Positions 21,979 through 35,188 are shown, numbered from the stretch's first letter. The stretch: 64,000 nt of DNA from Manihot esculenta (GCF_001659605.2 NC_035161.2:32659691-32723690), one strand, 5' to 3'. Numbers and translations are program-made. The notes: generated from the sequence alone by a model not told the origin.

Positions 21979-23255
21979 ATGAGGAAACTTTGTCCTAATA
22001 TTGATAGCGAAGATGGGCTGGAGACAGTTCTTGAGGTCCCAATCCCAGAAGAAATGTTCACAAGCATGGGCAGCAATGTGACCTTGCGTTGGCATAATAT
22101 GCTCGCATGGATGAAAGCTCAAGGATCTGATAAATTGTCACAACCAGTCGTTGCTGGACGCATCAACGAGCTTCGATTCCTTCTTTACATGGTTGGATCT
22201 CCTCTCATCCCTCTCCAGGTTCAAGTCGGCCATTCTGTTTATAAACCTGTCAAAGATTGTTCCATTGTAAGCAAATATTTAACAAACTTCCATTGTTTCT
22301 CTCTTTCACTCGTATATTTGATTCATCCTGGAAAATGTTTACGTGTTTCTTCCAGCAAGCTTCAACAGCCAAATACATTGTTGCACAATACATTGCAGCA
22401 ACAGGTGGACAGCCGGCATTAAACGCAGTGCACAGCATGTGTGTGACAGGGGAGGTGAAAATTAGTGCATCAGAATTTCATCAAGGTGACAAATCCAAGA
22501 ACGTAAAATGCACTGATGAAGCTGGTGGGTTCGTCCTCTGGCAGAAAGATCCTGATTTATGGATCCTGGAGCTTGTTATTTCAGGTTGCAAGATCATCAG
22601 TGGAAGCAATGGAAAGATCTCCTGGAGACATTCTTCCAATCAACCAGGTCCCGTTTCCATGGGTCCTCCCAGACCCCTGCGCAGATTCTTGCAGGTATTT
22701 TTCCATTTATGCTTGGGGATGAAATATCAATCGACCACAATGTAATTTTGTCAAGTGAAATGGTGACAGGGTTTGGACCCCAGATCCACAGCAAACTTAT
22801 TCATAGATGCAACATGCATTGGAGAGAAAATCATAAACAATGAAGACTGTTTCATCCTGAAGCTGGAGACAAGTCCAGCAATTCGAGAGTCACAAAGTGG
22901 ACCAAACTATGAGATAATTCACCACACGATATGGGGATACTTTAGCCAAAGATCAGGACTGTTGATTCAATTTGAAGACTCGAGGCTGGTGGGAATGAGA
23001 AACAAAGATGATGATGAAGTGTTCTGGGAGACGAGCACAGAATCTGTAATTCAAGATTATAGGTACGTTGATGGAGTTAATATTGCACATAGTGGTAAGA
23101 CTCGTGTGAAAGTTTTTAGATATGGGGAACAGCCTGCAAATCACAAGAGGGAAATTGAAGAGAAATGGAAGATTGAAGAGGTAGATTTCAATGTTTGGGG
23201 TTTGACAAGTGAGCATTTTCTTCCTCCTTCTGGCATTAAATATGGGAAGATATAG
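21979..23255 (+). CDS. DUF620 family protein
   Basis: Three exons, 21979-22266, 22356-22694 and 22770-23255, have phase-0 GT-AG introns of 89 and 75 bp and encode 370 residues. The protein belongs to plant DUF620, a family of unknown biochemical function. Recognisable stretches, in order, are MRKLCPN at the start, EVPIPEEMF, LRWHNMLAWMKAQ, the exon 2 segment around TAKYIVAQYIAATGG, GGFVLWQK and PRPLRRFLQ, and the exon 3 segment with DPRSTANLF, CIGEKI, FEDSRL, YRYVDGVNIAHSGKT and the end DFNVWGL. The length matches the shorter DUF620 proteins, which begin with MRKLCPN, and this supports the start. No signal peptide or membrane segment is seen. It may act in the cytosol or nucleus. All splice junctions keep the frame and no damage is visible. 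Confidence 0.9.
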
Positions 23256-24257
23256 CATTTTATGTGTGGGTCTTTTTGTAAATAATAGCAAAAAAGGAGG
23301 ACAAAGACACTATTTTCTTTAATTTTTGTTTTTCTTTTTCAATTTTTTTTTGAGGGAGCAATATTTTATGGTTCTGCATTTGATAATCAAATGAACCAGA
23401 GTCTCATTGATCTGTTTTAATCCAGCTATATTCCTGTAGCCAAGGAGATGAACACATGTATTCGATATACCAAGACTATACTCCATTATGCAATTAATTG
23501 TTTCCCTGGCTAAGTCTCACCCTTTATTATACTATTTAAACAACAGGAGCTTGAAAAAGTGGTTGTAGTTATATGATTAGATTGTCTCTACTGCAAATCT
23601 GCAATGATCACAAACAGCATTTCCTAGTCAATAGCATATCTCCTTGCTTGCACAATAGTCAGAGCAAGCTCCGGAGGAACATCACTAACAGGAAAAGTTA
23701 CTATGAATGAAGCAGTAACAACAGTTTCACAGCTCAAAAAAAATATATTTCTGAAAACACTTATAACACTTTTACTTTCTCCTATCTGACTAAACACAAA
23801 AATGTGCATGCCAAGCGTCCAAGATACCATTGTTTGGAATAAAAATTTTTATAAAAATTTAATTGAATTTCTTTTTTTCTATTAATTTTCTTATTTCGAA
23901 TGAAATTTATATTTTTAATTTATAAAATTTCATTTTCAAATAAAATAAAATTATATATGATTTTGTAAAAATTTACTTAATTTTCTTTTACAAAATGAAT
24001 TATACCAAAATTGAGGGACAAGAAAAATCAAAATTTCTCACTGAATTCACCTACTGAAAAAGGTTGTTTTCAGAACCACCAATAATGACAAGATTGTGGC
24101 AGCAAAAACTTGGAAGAAAAAAGAACCTAATTAAGTACATAATTGTTCCAGTTACAAAACCATGAAGAACGGTGTCCCGTTCGCCTTTCTGCACGTCACA
24201 GATTGCTGCAGCACACGAGCAATAATGCAGATTTGAAGCCTATAGATTCTCTTCATA
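23256..24257. other. Convergent intergenic region
   Basis: It separates the 3' ends of the DUF620 and DUF1195 genes. It holds their 3' untranslated regions and an AT-rich middle. No gene is seen. Confidence 0.6.
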
Positions 24258-27200
24258 TTATCTATTACTCCTCCTTGAAGCTGCGATAGCCCCACTTTTC
24301 CCTCCTATCTTAAGACTCTTGCTTAATCCTCGAGCACTCTGAGTATAGAAAAGGAAAATACAGGGTCAAGGCATATTTAGTCTCTCTATCTTCAATTAAT
24401 TGGGTAAAAAAATGCGGCTGCGGCAGCAGCAACAACAATATTAGCCAAAACACTTGTTCATTATACAAAAATAACAAGTAAACGTGCCTTTTGCTATCTA
24501 TCCTAAGAAAATTGGAATGAATATGAGTTTGATTTCAAGGCCAAAGTATCATATTTCATTCTATAAGTACGAAATCTCATCAACATTGATTCTGTGATAA
24601 TCAGTTATCATGCATTGTTTCTGACTTCGAGTCACAGTTCTTTGCAAAACTAAAAGGTAAAAAATAAAAAAAATAAAGAAAAAAACAATCAAATGCCCCA
24701 ATTCGGTTATTGCAGCTGATTTGCATAACTGTCCAATTGAATTACGAGGCCCACACAAAACTCTATCGGGCACTGTGACTAAATGTCAATAATCAGTCCC
24801 AAGCAGAGATGGCTACGAAATACTGATGGCTAGCAAGAGCCGATATGTTGAGGCACTTGAAATAAAGGTCATCAACAGACAGACATTCTAGTTGGCACTT
24901 TAAGAAAGGAGGATTAGCAAAAGGTTGATACAGGATAAAACTCCAGCACACAGCATACAAAAAATAGAAATAATAGCAAATAAAATCTATGATGTCCTAA
25001 ATGTTAAGAGAAATTACATTCCATTCCCAGTTCCATAGCAAAACCAAGCACTGCCTGGCTACAGTAACCAAACAGATTTCATCTTTGTTAGGAATAGCGT
25101 CCAAGCATCACATAAAATCATGAGGTTATTATACCAGGGGAGAGTTTAACCAAGTAACATCAATTGGTAAGGTTACATGTTTACATGAGGTGATGGAAAA
25201 AAAGAAGTAAATGAACAAATATCTCATAATCTAGTAGTAGGTCTTGAATGAACCTAGAAAAAAAATGTAAAAAGAAAGAAGAGAGAGACAGAGATTCGTA
25301 GGCAATGTAGAGCACAAAACCAGATGGACTACAGAAGGCTAGTGAAGCACTAGATAAATAAGACTTCGTGATATGATGTGGTTACACCAAAAGAGTGTTT
25401 GGGGTTTAAATTCATACCTTTATTTAAGTTTGGACAATAAATGCTACAGCGAAAAAGCTAAACTGTTAGACCAATGAAAGACAAGATTAAGGCAATGATT
25501 TACACTAAACGTGTGAATCACCAAGTCCAAGACCAAGAATCATCCACTTATTCACATTTCCTGAAACTCTCCGTAACAAACGGCTAACAGCTACAAAGTT
25601 CAACAACATGTGGCCTCAAATAAATGATTATATGATGTACATTGCAGGGTGCAACAACATAACTTCTCCTTAGCACTTCAGAATGGTAGTAACTTATCCT
25701 TAATACTTCAAATGGTCATCAACAAGTTAGAATTGTGTCCTAATCCAGGCATTTCAGCAAAACCAGAACGACATGGAATAATGCTAATGGTAGCTGCATC
25801 AATGCATCACTGAAATGTATTAACAGAACATATGGAAATTGGGACTCACCCTGGGAAGCTTAGACCAAAGAGTCTCTGTTCTGCAAAATTTACCCTACTT
25901 ACAAATAAGGCATATGAAATGCCCGAAAAAAAGAATTATCAAGCCAGTATGGTAGGCTAGGTTCACGGCTTCTAATGAGTTTTATCATATGCAAGTTACA
26001 GATATCTACTGCTTACATGCTTAAAGATCAGGTGGAGGACACAAAGGACAGAAAATTTATTACAAGGAAGAAAATAATTTTCTTTCAGCAAGAAGACCTT
26101 GAGAAGATTTAGAATTTTGGACCCTGTGAGAACTCCAGACTGTTCCACTTGGTTTTATTTATTTTAATAACAGGAAGAACTACACGAATGCATACACAAA
26201 TACACTCCATCATCCCAAGCAGTAAGCGACAATAGCAATCAAACTAGTGGAAATGTCTATGGTTTGTTCCTTAAACAAATAAAAAGTAATACAGCCCAAC
26301 ACAGCGTCAAGTTAAATTAAATTGAAGCATAACTAGATATAGACAAGTTAGTTCCTAAAATTATAAAATCTCAAGGCTCAGGCCCCTACAGTAACTGAAA
26401 AAATGGGTATTGCTTAGGATTTTTTTAGGTCATTGACCCTTGTAATAACTTAGTTGGTCCACCCAGAAAGACTTGAATTCTGTTTGTAAGATTTGGATAA
26501 CAATGATATCCAAAATCAAACAGTCCAAGGAGGTTATTAAAACTGTTGGGTAGACACAATTCCTGTTGAAGAGCAGCAGCAAAGCAGAGGAAGTTTAGAC
26601 GACAATAACGTTTAAGACCTTGACAGGAAAAAAATAAAAAAAATCAAATCCAACCAAGTGTGGGAAAAGTATATTAGATCTGCTTTTAGACAATAAGGAA
26701 GATTCAATTTGCCCAAGCTATAGTTGCAAAAATTTACAAGTGATATTATGAACTAGTCAATTACAGCCTAGGAGATTAACTATATATGCTGTTCGTAAGT
26801 AGGTGAATGGAAAAATTAAGGAATTGAGGAAAAAAAATCTTCATTTGGGTTCATAGATCCACAAGAAAAAGTAATATTACCAATTCCAAGTTTTGCTGTA
26901 TGCATTGGATTGAGGGAGGAATAGGGAGTCATATATATTTTGATCGAGAGAATGAATAAAGAGTCCAACTATTGTGAAGACTGAAAGGGTAAGAATAGCA
27001 AATCGGAAAGAAAAAAAAAAAGAGTTTATTAAACCAGAAATAAGAATGGATCTACAAAGAAGCTTGACAACCAAAAACTCAAAGACAGCTTTTCAGCTAA
27101 GAAAAGCTTTTTTGAGAAAACAAAGGCTTTTGGAGAATTATTGGAAGTCAAAATAGAAGAAGCCAAAAAAAATACTGTCTTATTGAATAGATATATAGTG

Positions 27201-28417
27201 CACATACAAAACCCAGGTAAAAAAGATCAATATTAAAAAGAAACTGAATTCAAACAATCTTTTCTTAGAAAGAACAATAAAGTGTAAAATAATCAAGAAG
27301 AAAGTTCTTCTTTACACATTCCAGGTCAATGAACACACACACATACACATTAGTGAAGACACGACCCGAATTTAAGGACAATGAACTGTATGCTAGTCAT
27401 TAATGAGATACAGAATCAACTACAAGTATTAACAAGTCTATACTGCAATGTTAAGTATTCTGAAAAATTAAATCACCTTCAAAATACAACGTAAATTAGT
27501 GACAAAACAAGTTAAACAGCACAGTATATATAACAAGTTAAGGCTTCTCCCATTGTGCTTGGCGATTTTAACATGTACTAGCACTAAGACCACTATCACT
27601 AAGATGTACTACATCGCAGACTTCAGGTCTTAATATATTGAGCATGCCCACTGGCCGAGTCAAAAATTTTCTAAATACTAGCAAGTAGCAAGTCAGAAAC
27701 AAAACCAAATACTAACATCAAATCAAGTTATGGTTAATGGCAATGGGTATTTCTCAAAACTAATGAAACAAAGTAAACAAATGTTTCTAAAAGTTAATAA
27801 AAGCCCTGAAATACAATGCTTACCGTTGATTGAAGAGGAGGGGGATCAATAATAATGGAGTGGACGGACATCCTTGCGATCTCAGAGAATGCAGCATCTC
27901 TAATCCCAGGGACATCACTAGTCAATTCCTCGTAAGCAGCCTCAAAAGCCTCCTGCCAAAATCGTGGTAATCTGACCCGACGGCTATTAGTGTATACATC
28001 CCACATATGCTTCACCACCTTTTCCCTTTCCTCCATTTCCTAAAATTTCCAACTTAAAATCAGCAAAGATCCAATCAAACCAACACCTATTAATATACAT
28101 ATACATATAAACACACGCACACAAACAGAAAGAGAGAGAGAGAGAGAGAGACTGACAAGGACGTCGAGATCGTCGGGTATGGGAGTGTCAAGGTCATCGG
28201 ATAGACTATTGAGATTGCTGGCGGACCAACGGAGAGTGACAGTTCCGGTGAACATTGACCAAAATGCCAAAAGCAAAATGGCAGCTAACGCCCAGAACTT
28301 ATACCGGCCTTTCCCAAATAGATTAGAATCGGAACTTTCCTTTTTGGCATTGATAGGCATTGCCGACAGGGTCGCCGCTGCGGTCGATGTTGGGAGAGAT
28401 GAATCATCATCCTTCAT
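24258..28417 (-). CDS. DUF1195 family small membrane protein
   Basis: Three minus-strand exons, 28417-28157, 28039-27824 and 24338-24258, encode 185 residues. Introns are 117 bp and 3485 bp, both phase 0 with GT-AG ends. Residues 1-35 are Ser/Ala-rich. A basic FGKGRYKFW segment then leads into one transmembrane helix (ALAAILLLAFWSMFTGTV, about 40-60), followed by acidic DDLDTPIPDDLDVLE. Exon 2 gives EEREKVVKHMWDVY, RLPRFWQEAFEAAYEEL and DVPGIRDAAFSEIARMSV. The last exon is only 81 bp and gives a basic Ser/Arg-rich tail; it was found by splice signal and frame, so it is less certain than the others. The family has no known function; the topology suggests a single-pass endomembrane protein. Confidence 0.85.
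28131..28151 (+). repeat. (AG)n microsatellite beside a splice donor
   Basis: About ten AG units lie inside intron 1 of the DUF1195 gene. On the transcribed strand they form a CT tract starting four bases after the splice donor GTCAGT. Length variation here could influence splicing. Confidence 0.8.
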
Positions 28418-28597
28418 TGCGACTTCGAATCAACCCAAATTCACAATTTTGTTAAAAAAATTAGTTTGTTTACTTAAAATGTTAGTATATTTATGGTGTT
28501 TTTACGCAGCGTTCAGGAACTGAAATTAGAAAGGCACTGTTGAGATTGGATCCGTGGATGTGGATTCCGATTCCTGCTTTGGGGAAGGAAGGGACGG

Positions 28598-28607
28598 CTT
28601 TATATAG
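28598..28607 (-). promoter_or_regulatory. TATA box of the DUF1195 gene
   Basis: CTATATAAAG reads on the minus strand about 180 bp before the ATG. Just upstream, the minus strand carries GGCCCA-like (near 28612) and AACCCTAGATGGGCT (near 28645) words, a telo-box next to a site II element. This pairing is common in promoters of plant housekeeping genes. Confidence 0.65.
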
Positions 28608-28659
28608 TTGTGGGCCATCCTGCGAAAATTTCTAGCCCATCTAGGGTTGTTTTGTTTTC

Positions 28660-30925
28660 TGCCGCCTCTTGGATGGTCAGCGGATGATTCTGGAATCACA
28701 GATCAAATCCTCTTATCGTGCTTTTTTTCCGATAAAAAAGATGTTTAATTTATAATCGAGTTAAAGTAAATTATAAATTTTAAAAATTATATTATCTATT
28801 TACTTATACCATTGTTATAAACTTATAAATTTAATAAAAAAAAATTAAAGTGGAGTGACTAATTTTTTATTTTAATATTTATAAATACTAAATATTTAAA
28901 TTAATTTGATGAATTAAATTATTATATTATCTTTATTTAATTTTTAAAATTTTATCACATTATCTTTTTCAATAAATTTATAAATTATTTATTATTAAAT
29001 ATATTGATTGTTTATTAACAACTGATGAATATTTTTTAATTAAAGATATAATTACTTAAAACTTTAAAAGTTTATAAACTTTACATACTTATAATTTAAT
29101 TTTTATAAATTAAATTAAATACTCTCTAAATCTGAATATGCTATTTAGTAAATTATTGTATGTTTAAAAAAATTTAATTTAGTTAACATTTGATATATAA
29201 TATAGTTGAAATAGAGTTTTATTATAATTTATCAATCCTATCAAAAAGAAAATATAAAGTAATTAGCGTTTATCGCAGTCATTCTAATCATTATAATATT
29301 AAAATGAGTAAATTGAAAAAAATGATATTAATAGTAATTATATATATATAATTACATATTTTTATTTTTTGATTATTAACTCAAAAAAAGATAGAATTAA
29401 TTATAATATTTCTTAAAAATCTGTCATATCATTAATAATTAATTTTTATATGATAAAAAAATAAAATTATTTATAATATTTTTTTAAAATTCAGTAATGT
29501 GTGACTAACTAATTAATAAAATATCCCTTTCGACTGATCGGTGATTTCATAATTATAAAAATAATATGAATTTACTGGATTGTATCTGTTAACGGTAATT
29601 TTATCCAAAAATTTAATTTTTTAAAAAATAACAAATTTTAAAAAAGAATTAAATATTACAGTTTTTAATTTTTTTGTTTTAATAGTGAAACTCCGTATTA
29701 TCTTAATAAATTTATCTTATAATAAAAAAATTATTTTTATAAATTTATCATATAATAAAAATTAAAACTATTATTGTGTTATATCAATAATACTATCAAA
29801 TTAACCCAATTTCATATTACCATGTTTCTAACATTTCATGGATTGTGCACAAATTAATTGTCGATCTACAAAGCCTCTTTGGAGCAAATAGTAATAGCCT
29901 TGAACTCAAATACATCAAATGGATGGACCTAATAGAGAGGGAGAGAGTATTTATTTGGCCTTGAATAAAAATTGTAGTGTTTATTTGGCCTCCAATAAAT
30001 AAGGGTAGTTTTAAACTTTTTCTTTAATAATATAAATAAAAACTATATTAAAAAATATAATATCTATTTATTTTAACTTAAAATAACTATAAAATTAGTG
30101 AAATAGGAACCGTTTATATTTATATCTTTGATTTATTATTAGTGGTCAAGTTTAAATAGGAATAACCATAATTCATAGTCTCACTTTAATTTTAAAATAA
30201 TATTTCCTAACTTATGTAATTATGGTTATGTTATGCTCGGCTGTTTATTTAAAAATTTATTTTTTACATTAATTGAATATAAAAATTAAAAAATGTATAA
30301 TTAATTAATAAAAATTATTAAATAATTTAAATTAATCATTTTAAATATTTAAAAATTATTTGAGTCTATTTATTGGAGCTTAAGTAAACAAAGCTAAGCT
30401 TAAAAACAAGTCAATGTTTTTCTCACTAAAAACGGCGGCAGTGGTCTCACTATCAAATGGCCGCCACCTTTGATGCTATGTGTGGATGTGGATGACAGTC
30501 TTCTAAATCTAACGCATGTTTTTCTTTCTACCTTCCCACAGTCTACACCGGCAGACACAGATCCGGCCGTTGGATCTGTGCCGACTGAATAGGATTTGCT
30601 TGATTTATGTGAAAATTTTATAAATTTAAGATAATAATATAATTTAAAATTAAAAAATGCTATACTATATATTAATTTCTCACATACTTTTTTTGTTTAA
30701 CCAATGCATATCATTTTGCATTTCTTCAAAGTCTTTAAGGTAAATATACAAAATATGATCCAACTACAAACATGAAATACAATTCAAATTGTAATGAAAC
30801 AAACCACCGAAAATAAACCAAGAAATCAAACTCAAATCCATAAAATATAGACTCTTCCACCACCTGCCAACTATTCCAAATCCTTTGATGGCTTACACAC
30901 CATAATTAATTTCTAACAAGCTTTT
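28660..30925. other. AT-rich spacer
   Basis: No gene or named repeat is recognised. A GC-richer island near 30430-30600 (GCCGCCACC and TCCGGCCGTTGGATC words) has no coding signal. Confidence 0.5.
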
Positions 30926-31446
30926 TGATGTTGTCAAAATAAAATTGTACTGTAATTTATTAATACTATAAAAAAGAGAATGTGAGATGGTTGACATCTA
31001 TGACAGTCACTCTAACACTCAAGTCAATAAATTGAAGAGTAGAATGAGTATAATAAATTGTTTAGAACTCAAGAGTAGTTATGTAAGAACCGTGTACCAT
31101 TGTTTCTGGGATCGTTAGCTTTTATACTGTAGGGAGATAGAGTTAATTATAGTATTTTTTGAAAATTTAACTGGTGTCAGCTAACTGATAGAAGATCTTT
31201 TCGGCTAACTAATCGGAGATCCCGTGATTATAGGTATAACAGGGGTTTGCCTGCTAACAGTAACTTTATGTGATTGTTCAACTTATTCAGGTGAGGATGA
31301 GTCTTGATGAAAAATCAGGTGATACAATGCCCGAATCTTCCTTTCCACTAGTGAAACTGTGTATCGGTTTATCCGACCCTTGTCACGTAATCTTATTTTA
31401 TGGTGATAGCTCATGACTTATTTTGGACGATTGTTATATAAAATCA
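30926..31446 (-). repeat. 3' LTR of TR-GAG copy 2
   Basis: 521 bp. On the minus strand it runs TGATTTTATATAAC to TTGACAACATCA, sharing its end and inner words with the copy 1 LTR (for example, TGAGCTATCACCATAAAAT against TGAGTTGTCACCATAAGAA). Confidence 0.75.
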
Positions 31447-31859
31447 GAGGTTTCCCTGCTGATTTTCGATTTTTCATATTCGAATGTGATAATTATTTTT
31501 ATAATTTGTGGCCTGTTTATATTGGCCTTCCATGCTCGCATCGCTTTACCTGCTCCTGCCCATAGATGACAATTGTCCTATTTTTAATAACGAATCTTTT
31601 TTCCTACACTTTTCGTTGTTATTTTTGCTAAGTGCTTATGTGCTCAATACTTGACCATATCCCTCATCCGACCATAGCTAAATAATAACTTCTAAAAAAT
31701 TGTTAAGGGGTTAACACTCGGCCAATCAGAGAACTTGGTAATCATTGCTTTTATCAAAAAGTGACTAAAATGGGCTTGCTAAATGGACTTATCACTCGGT
31801 CCCCCACCTAGCTAGTGGTCATAAAATAAAATAAATAATTTGAAAAAATCATAGAACGA

Positions 31860-32985
31860 GATTAACATCCAGATATGTGGCCTTGTTGCGCTTTTCAGCA
31901 AGAACTTGCCTTCGTCTTTTTGGGACTAATGTCTGAAGGCTCGCCTGATAGTTACTCACCTTGTGGTACCTTCTGATAGAAATTTGCCTTTGTCTTTTGG
32001 GACTAGCACCCGAAAACTTGTATAGCGGATACCTACCTTGTGGTTCTTTTCAGCATAAATTTACCTTAATCTTTTGTCATTAACACCAAAGGCTCGCCTG
32101 GCGGTTATTCATACCTCGTGGTCCTTTCCGGTAGAAATTTACCATAGTTTTTTGGAATTAATATTCGGTCATGTGGCCTGACGGATATTCGTCTCGTGGC
32201 CTAGGCATAAAATGCCTTAAAAACTTTTGTAAAACAGGACTAACATCCGGTCGCATGGCTTAGCTAACACTCGTCTTATGGCCTGAGCATAAAATATTTT
32301 AAAAACATTTTGTGAGGCAGAACTAATACCCAGTCACGTGACTATTGGCTAACACTCGTCTTATGGTCATGGCATAAAATGCCTTAAAAACTTTTTGAGA
32401 CTAATATCCGGTCACGTGGCCTGGCTAACACTTGCCTTATGACCTTGGCATAGGATGCCTTGTTTAGCAGAAATAACATCTGGATTATGGCCTAATGGAT
32501 TCCTATATTATGTCTTGATATGAGATGTCTTATTTAGTGGAACTAACACCTGGATTATGGTCTGATGGATTTCTACCTTGTGGCTTGACATAAAATACTT
32601 TGTTTAGCGGGATTAATATTCGAATTACGGCCTAATATAAGATGCTTTATTCAGCGGGACTAACACCCGGATTATGACTTGATGGATTTTCACCTTGTGG
32701 CCTAGCATAAGATGCCTTGTTTAGCTGGACTAACATTCAGATTATAGCCTGATGGATTTCTATCTTGTGGCCTAGTATAAGATGTTTTATTTAGCGGGAT
32801 TAATACCCGGATTATGGCCTGATGAATTTCCATCTTTTGGCCTGCCATAAGATGTCTTTATTTAACGGGATTAACACCCGGATTATGGCCTGATAGATTC
32901 CCATCTTGGGGTCTGGCATAAGATGCCTTATTTAGCGGGAATAACACTTAGATCATGTAGTCTGATGGATGCCCGCTTTGTAGCC
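31860..32985 (-). repeat. Tandem arrays of TR-GAG copy 2
   Basis: Between 32460 and 32985 a 70-71-bp unit recurs, with TAACACCCGG-type words at 32661, 32731, 32801, 32872 and 32942. From 31860 to 32460 longer, more diverged units follow. The order of array types matches copy 1 read from gag to 3' LTR. Confidence 0.8.
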
Positions 32986-33359
32986 TTGCTCTTTTCTCCA
33001 CACTTTCACTCGATATTCCTGATAAAAAATGTTTAAAGAACATATCATAGTTTTGTTTATAACATTTCTGTAAATGTCAAATATTTTTTCAATAATAATT
33101 TAAAAACTCTATTGTCTAACTCGACCAATTTTAAAACTTTGGGGTTTGATTCGGGAGTTGAATATCTTGTGATGTTCTACTTCTATAGGCCCTTATTGCT
33201 ACTTGGTCCTATCCACATGAATAATCCTTTTGGGTTCCCTGTTAGGGATGGTTTCATGAGTTATTCCCTCGAGTTTAAGTCTCCTCTCTTTTCTATTCTT
33301 TCTGAAGAACTTTCAAAGTGTGTCATTCCTTATTAATCTCTCGATCTTGTCTTTCAATT

Positions 33360-34263
33360 GCTGACACTCCTCCGTTGTATATCTGTGGTCTTTGTGAAAG
33401 CACTAGTACTTGGTCTTGTCTCGTCTTTCAGCTCTTTTTGGATTGAGCTTGGGAGGCCACCTGACCTCTTTGCTATTTTTCCTTATCAATATTAGAATAC
33501 ATATTCATGAGTCATTCAAGGGAGTATACTTTTTATACTTATTGTGGTCATCTCTCCTTTGGGAGACTGAGTAATTTTGGTGGCCTCCTTCATATCCTCT
33601 TCTCTCTATCTTCTGATTTTACTTTTGACTTGTCCTTTTGTCCTCTTTTAATGCTTGGACTCCGTCATCTAACCTAATATACTACTGGACTTTGTCCATT
33701 AGATGCTGGTACGCGATGGTTGGGTTCTTGATTAGAGAATCCATGAACTTGATGTTACATGTCCATTTTTCTTTAATATTTCACATGCTATCTCATGATT
33801 TAAATCCTCCACCTGTATTGCTTCTGCATTAAACCGTGAGATAAAGCTCCTAAAAGACTCACCTCTCCTTGGCAGATCTTCCGCAAGTCAAAGGAGAACT
33901 TTTTTAGAGGGATACAAGTACTAAACATGGACTTAAATAATATAGTGAATTGTGTAAAGTTCTGGATTAAACATGAGCTCATATGTTGGTACCATTTCTG
34001 AGCCAAACCAGTGAGTGTTGACGAAAATACTTGGCATAACACAAAGTCGTTGACATCTTGAAGTTGTATGATCATCCTAAAGATCGCCAAGTGACTCCTA
34101 GGATCCGCTGTCCCATCATATTTGTCCAAACTTGAAAGTTTGAACTTAGCGGGGAATGTCTCTGCCAAGATCTCTTATGAAATAGATGAGACATTATCCA
34201 GGCCAAAGTCATCTTCCTGTTCCTTCTGGTATCTTTGAATAATCTGTACCGGCTTCCAATCAA
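33360..34263 (-). pseudogene. Decayed gag of TR-GAG copy 2
   Basis: The minus strand at 34168-33800 encodes a capsid-like segment (FKLSSLDKYDGTADPRSHLAIFR, then LTGLAQKWYQ and an IRQGE-like KICQGE), as in Tat-lineage gag. At 33450-33360 the zinc-binding FHKDHRYTTEEC peptide follows. A frameshift near 34100-34170 and an in-frame stop before the zinc motif disable it. Confidence 0.75.
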
Positions 34264-34670
34264 TGTCTTTCAGAGCACTGCCTGATGAATCCTCTTCCTC
34301 GAACTCGGCCTTCCCTTTGGACCACGTCTGGATTGCTTATGTCTGAGTCCTTGGAGTATCAACGGAGCCTTCCTCCCTTCTGCTGAGAGCCATGAAAGAC
34401 GCCTCTCTTTGAACTTTATATTGCTCAAGAGTAACTTGTAACTTTTTGATGTACTGGAACATTTGCTTATTGCTCAGATTGTTGAGATCTGCTTCGTTGA
34501 TCACAGAGAGTTTGTTTTATCCATTGCCAAGAGTGTAAAGAAATGATAGCGTCCTTAACCTTAGCAACAACTCGTAAATTGCCAGCCATTTCAAAAAATG
34601 AAAGATTTTTTTAAGAAAAAGGGGATAAGAGACCAATTTAATCCAAATGAATAGAGAGAATTCAGTGGGT

Positions 34671-34688
34671 CTCCCAGCAGTGGAACCA
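34671..34688 (-). other. Candidate primer binding site of TR-GAG copy 2
   Basis: TGGTTCCACTGCTGGGAG reads on the minus strand, two bases inside the 5' LTR and starting with the TGG expected from a tRNA CCA end. I could not assign the tRNA. Confidence 0.6.
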
Positions 34689-34690
34689 AA

Positions 34691-35188
34691 TGATGTAGCC
34701 GGTATGAAACTGTACTGCAATTAATTATTCGTGCAAGAAAAAGAATGTAAGGTGATTGGCACCTATGATAGCCATTTCAACGCCCAAGTTAGTAAATTAA
34801 AGAATAGGGAGTATAAGGAATTGATTAAAATTTAAGAGTAGTTATGTAAATATTGCGTGTTGTTGTCTCTCGAATTGTTAGCTTTTATAGTATAGAGAAA
34901 TGATATTAATTATAACATTTTTTGGAAATTCAATTGGTACTGACTAACTGATAGGAGATCACTTCAGTTAACTGATCGAGAATCTCGTGATTATAGGCCT
35001 AACGGGTTTGTCTTCTAACAATAATTTTATGCGAAGACTTAACTTGTTCATGAGAGAACGGATTTTTGATAAAAAATCGAGTTCTATAGTATTCAAATAT
35101 TTCTTTTTACAAGTGCAACTGTATATCAACTTTATCAAATCCAATAACTTATAACTTATTTTGAATGTATAAACTTTGCCTTCATTCA
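34691..35188 (-). repeat. 5' LTR of TR-GAG copy 2
   Basis: It aligns with 30926-31446 over most of its length, for example TTGTTAGCTTTTATAGTATAG and CTCGTGATTATAGG. The outer end at about 35188 is approximate because the last bases have diverged. Confidence 0.7.

Larger units (their letters stand above)
30926..35188 (-). mobile_element. TR-GAG-like non-autonomous LTR element, copy 2
   Basis: A minus-strand relative of 13013-16260. Reading right to left: 5' LTR (35188-34691), a primer site two bases inside (34688-34671), a decayed gag (34263-33360), tandem arrays (32985-31860), a purine tract (rc of GAGGTTTCCCTGCTG at 31447) and the 3' LTR (31446-30926). There is no trace of protease, reverse transcriptase or integrase. 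It is more complete than copy 1 at the 5' end. LTR divergence and gag frameshifts mark it as old. No target duplication could be confirmed. Confidence 0.75.

Noticed and set aside
22953..23291. Minus-strand frame of 112 codons over DUF620 exon 3
   Set aside because: It overlaps a well-supported exon in antisense and has no recognisable feature.
26877..27156. Small frames in the large DUF1195 intron
   Set aside because: Lysine-rich, AT-driven frames with no domain; the interval has intron character on the minus strand.
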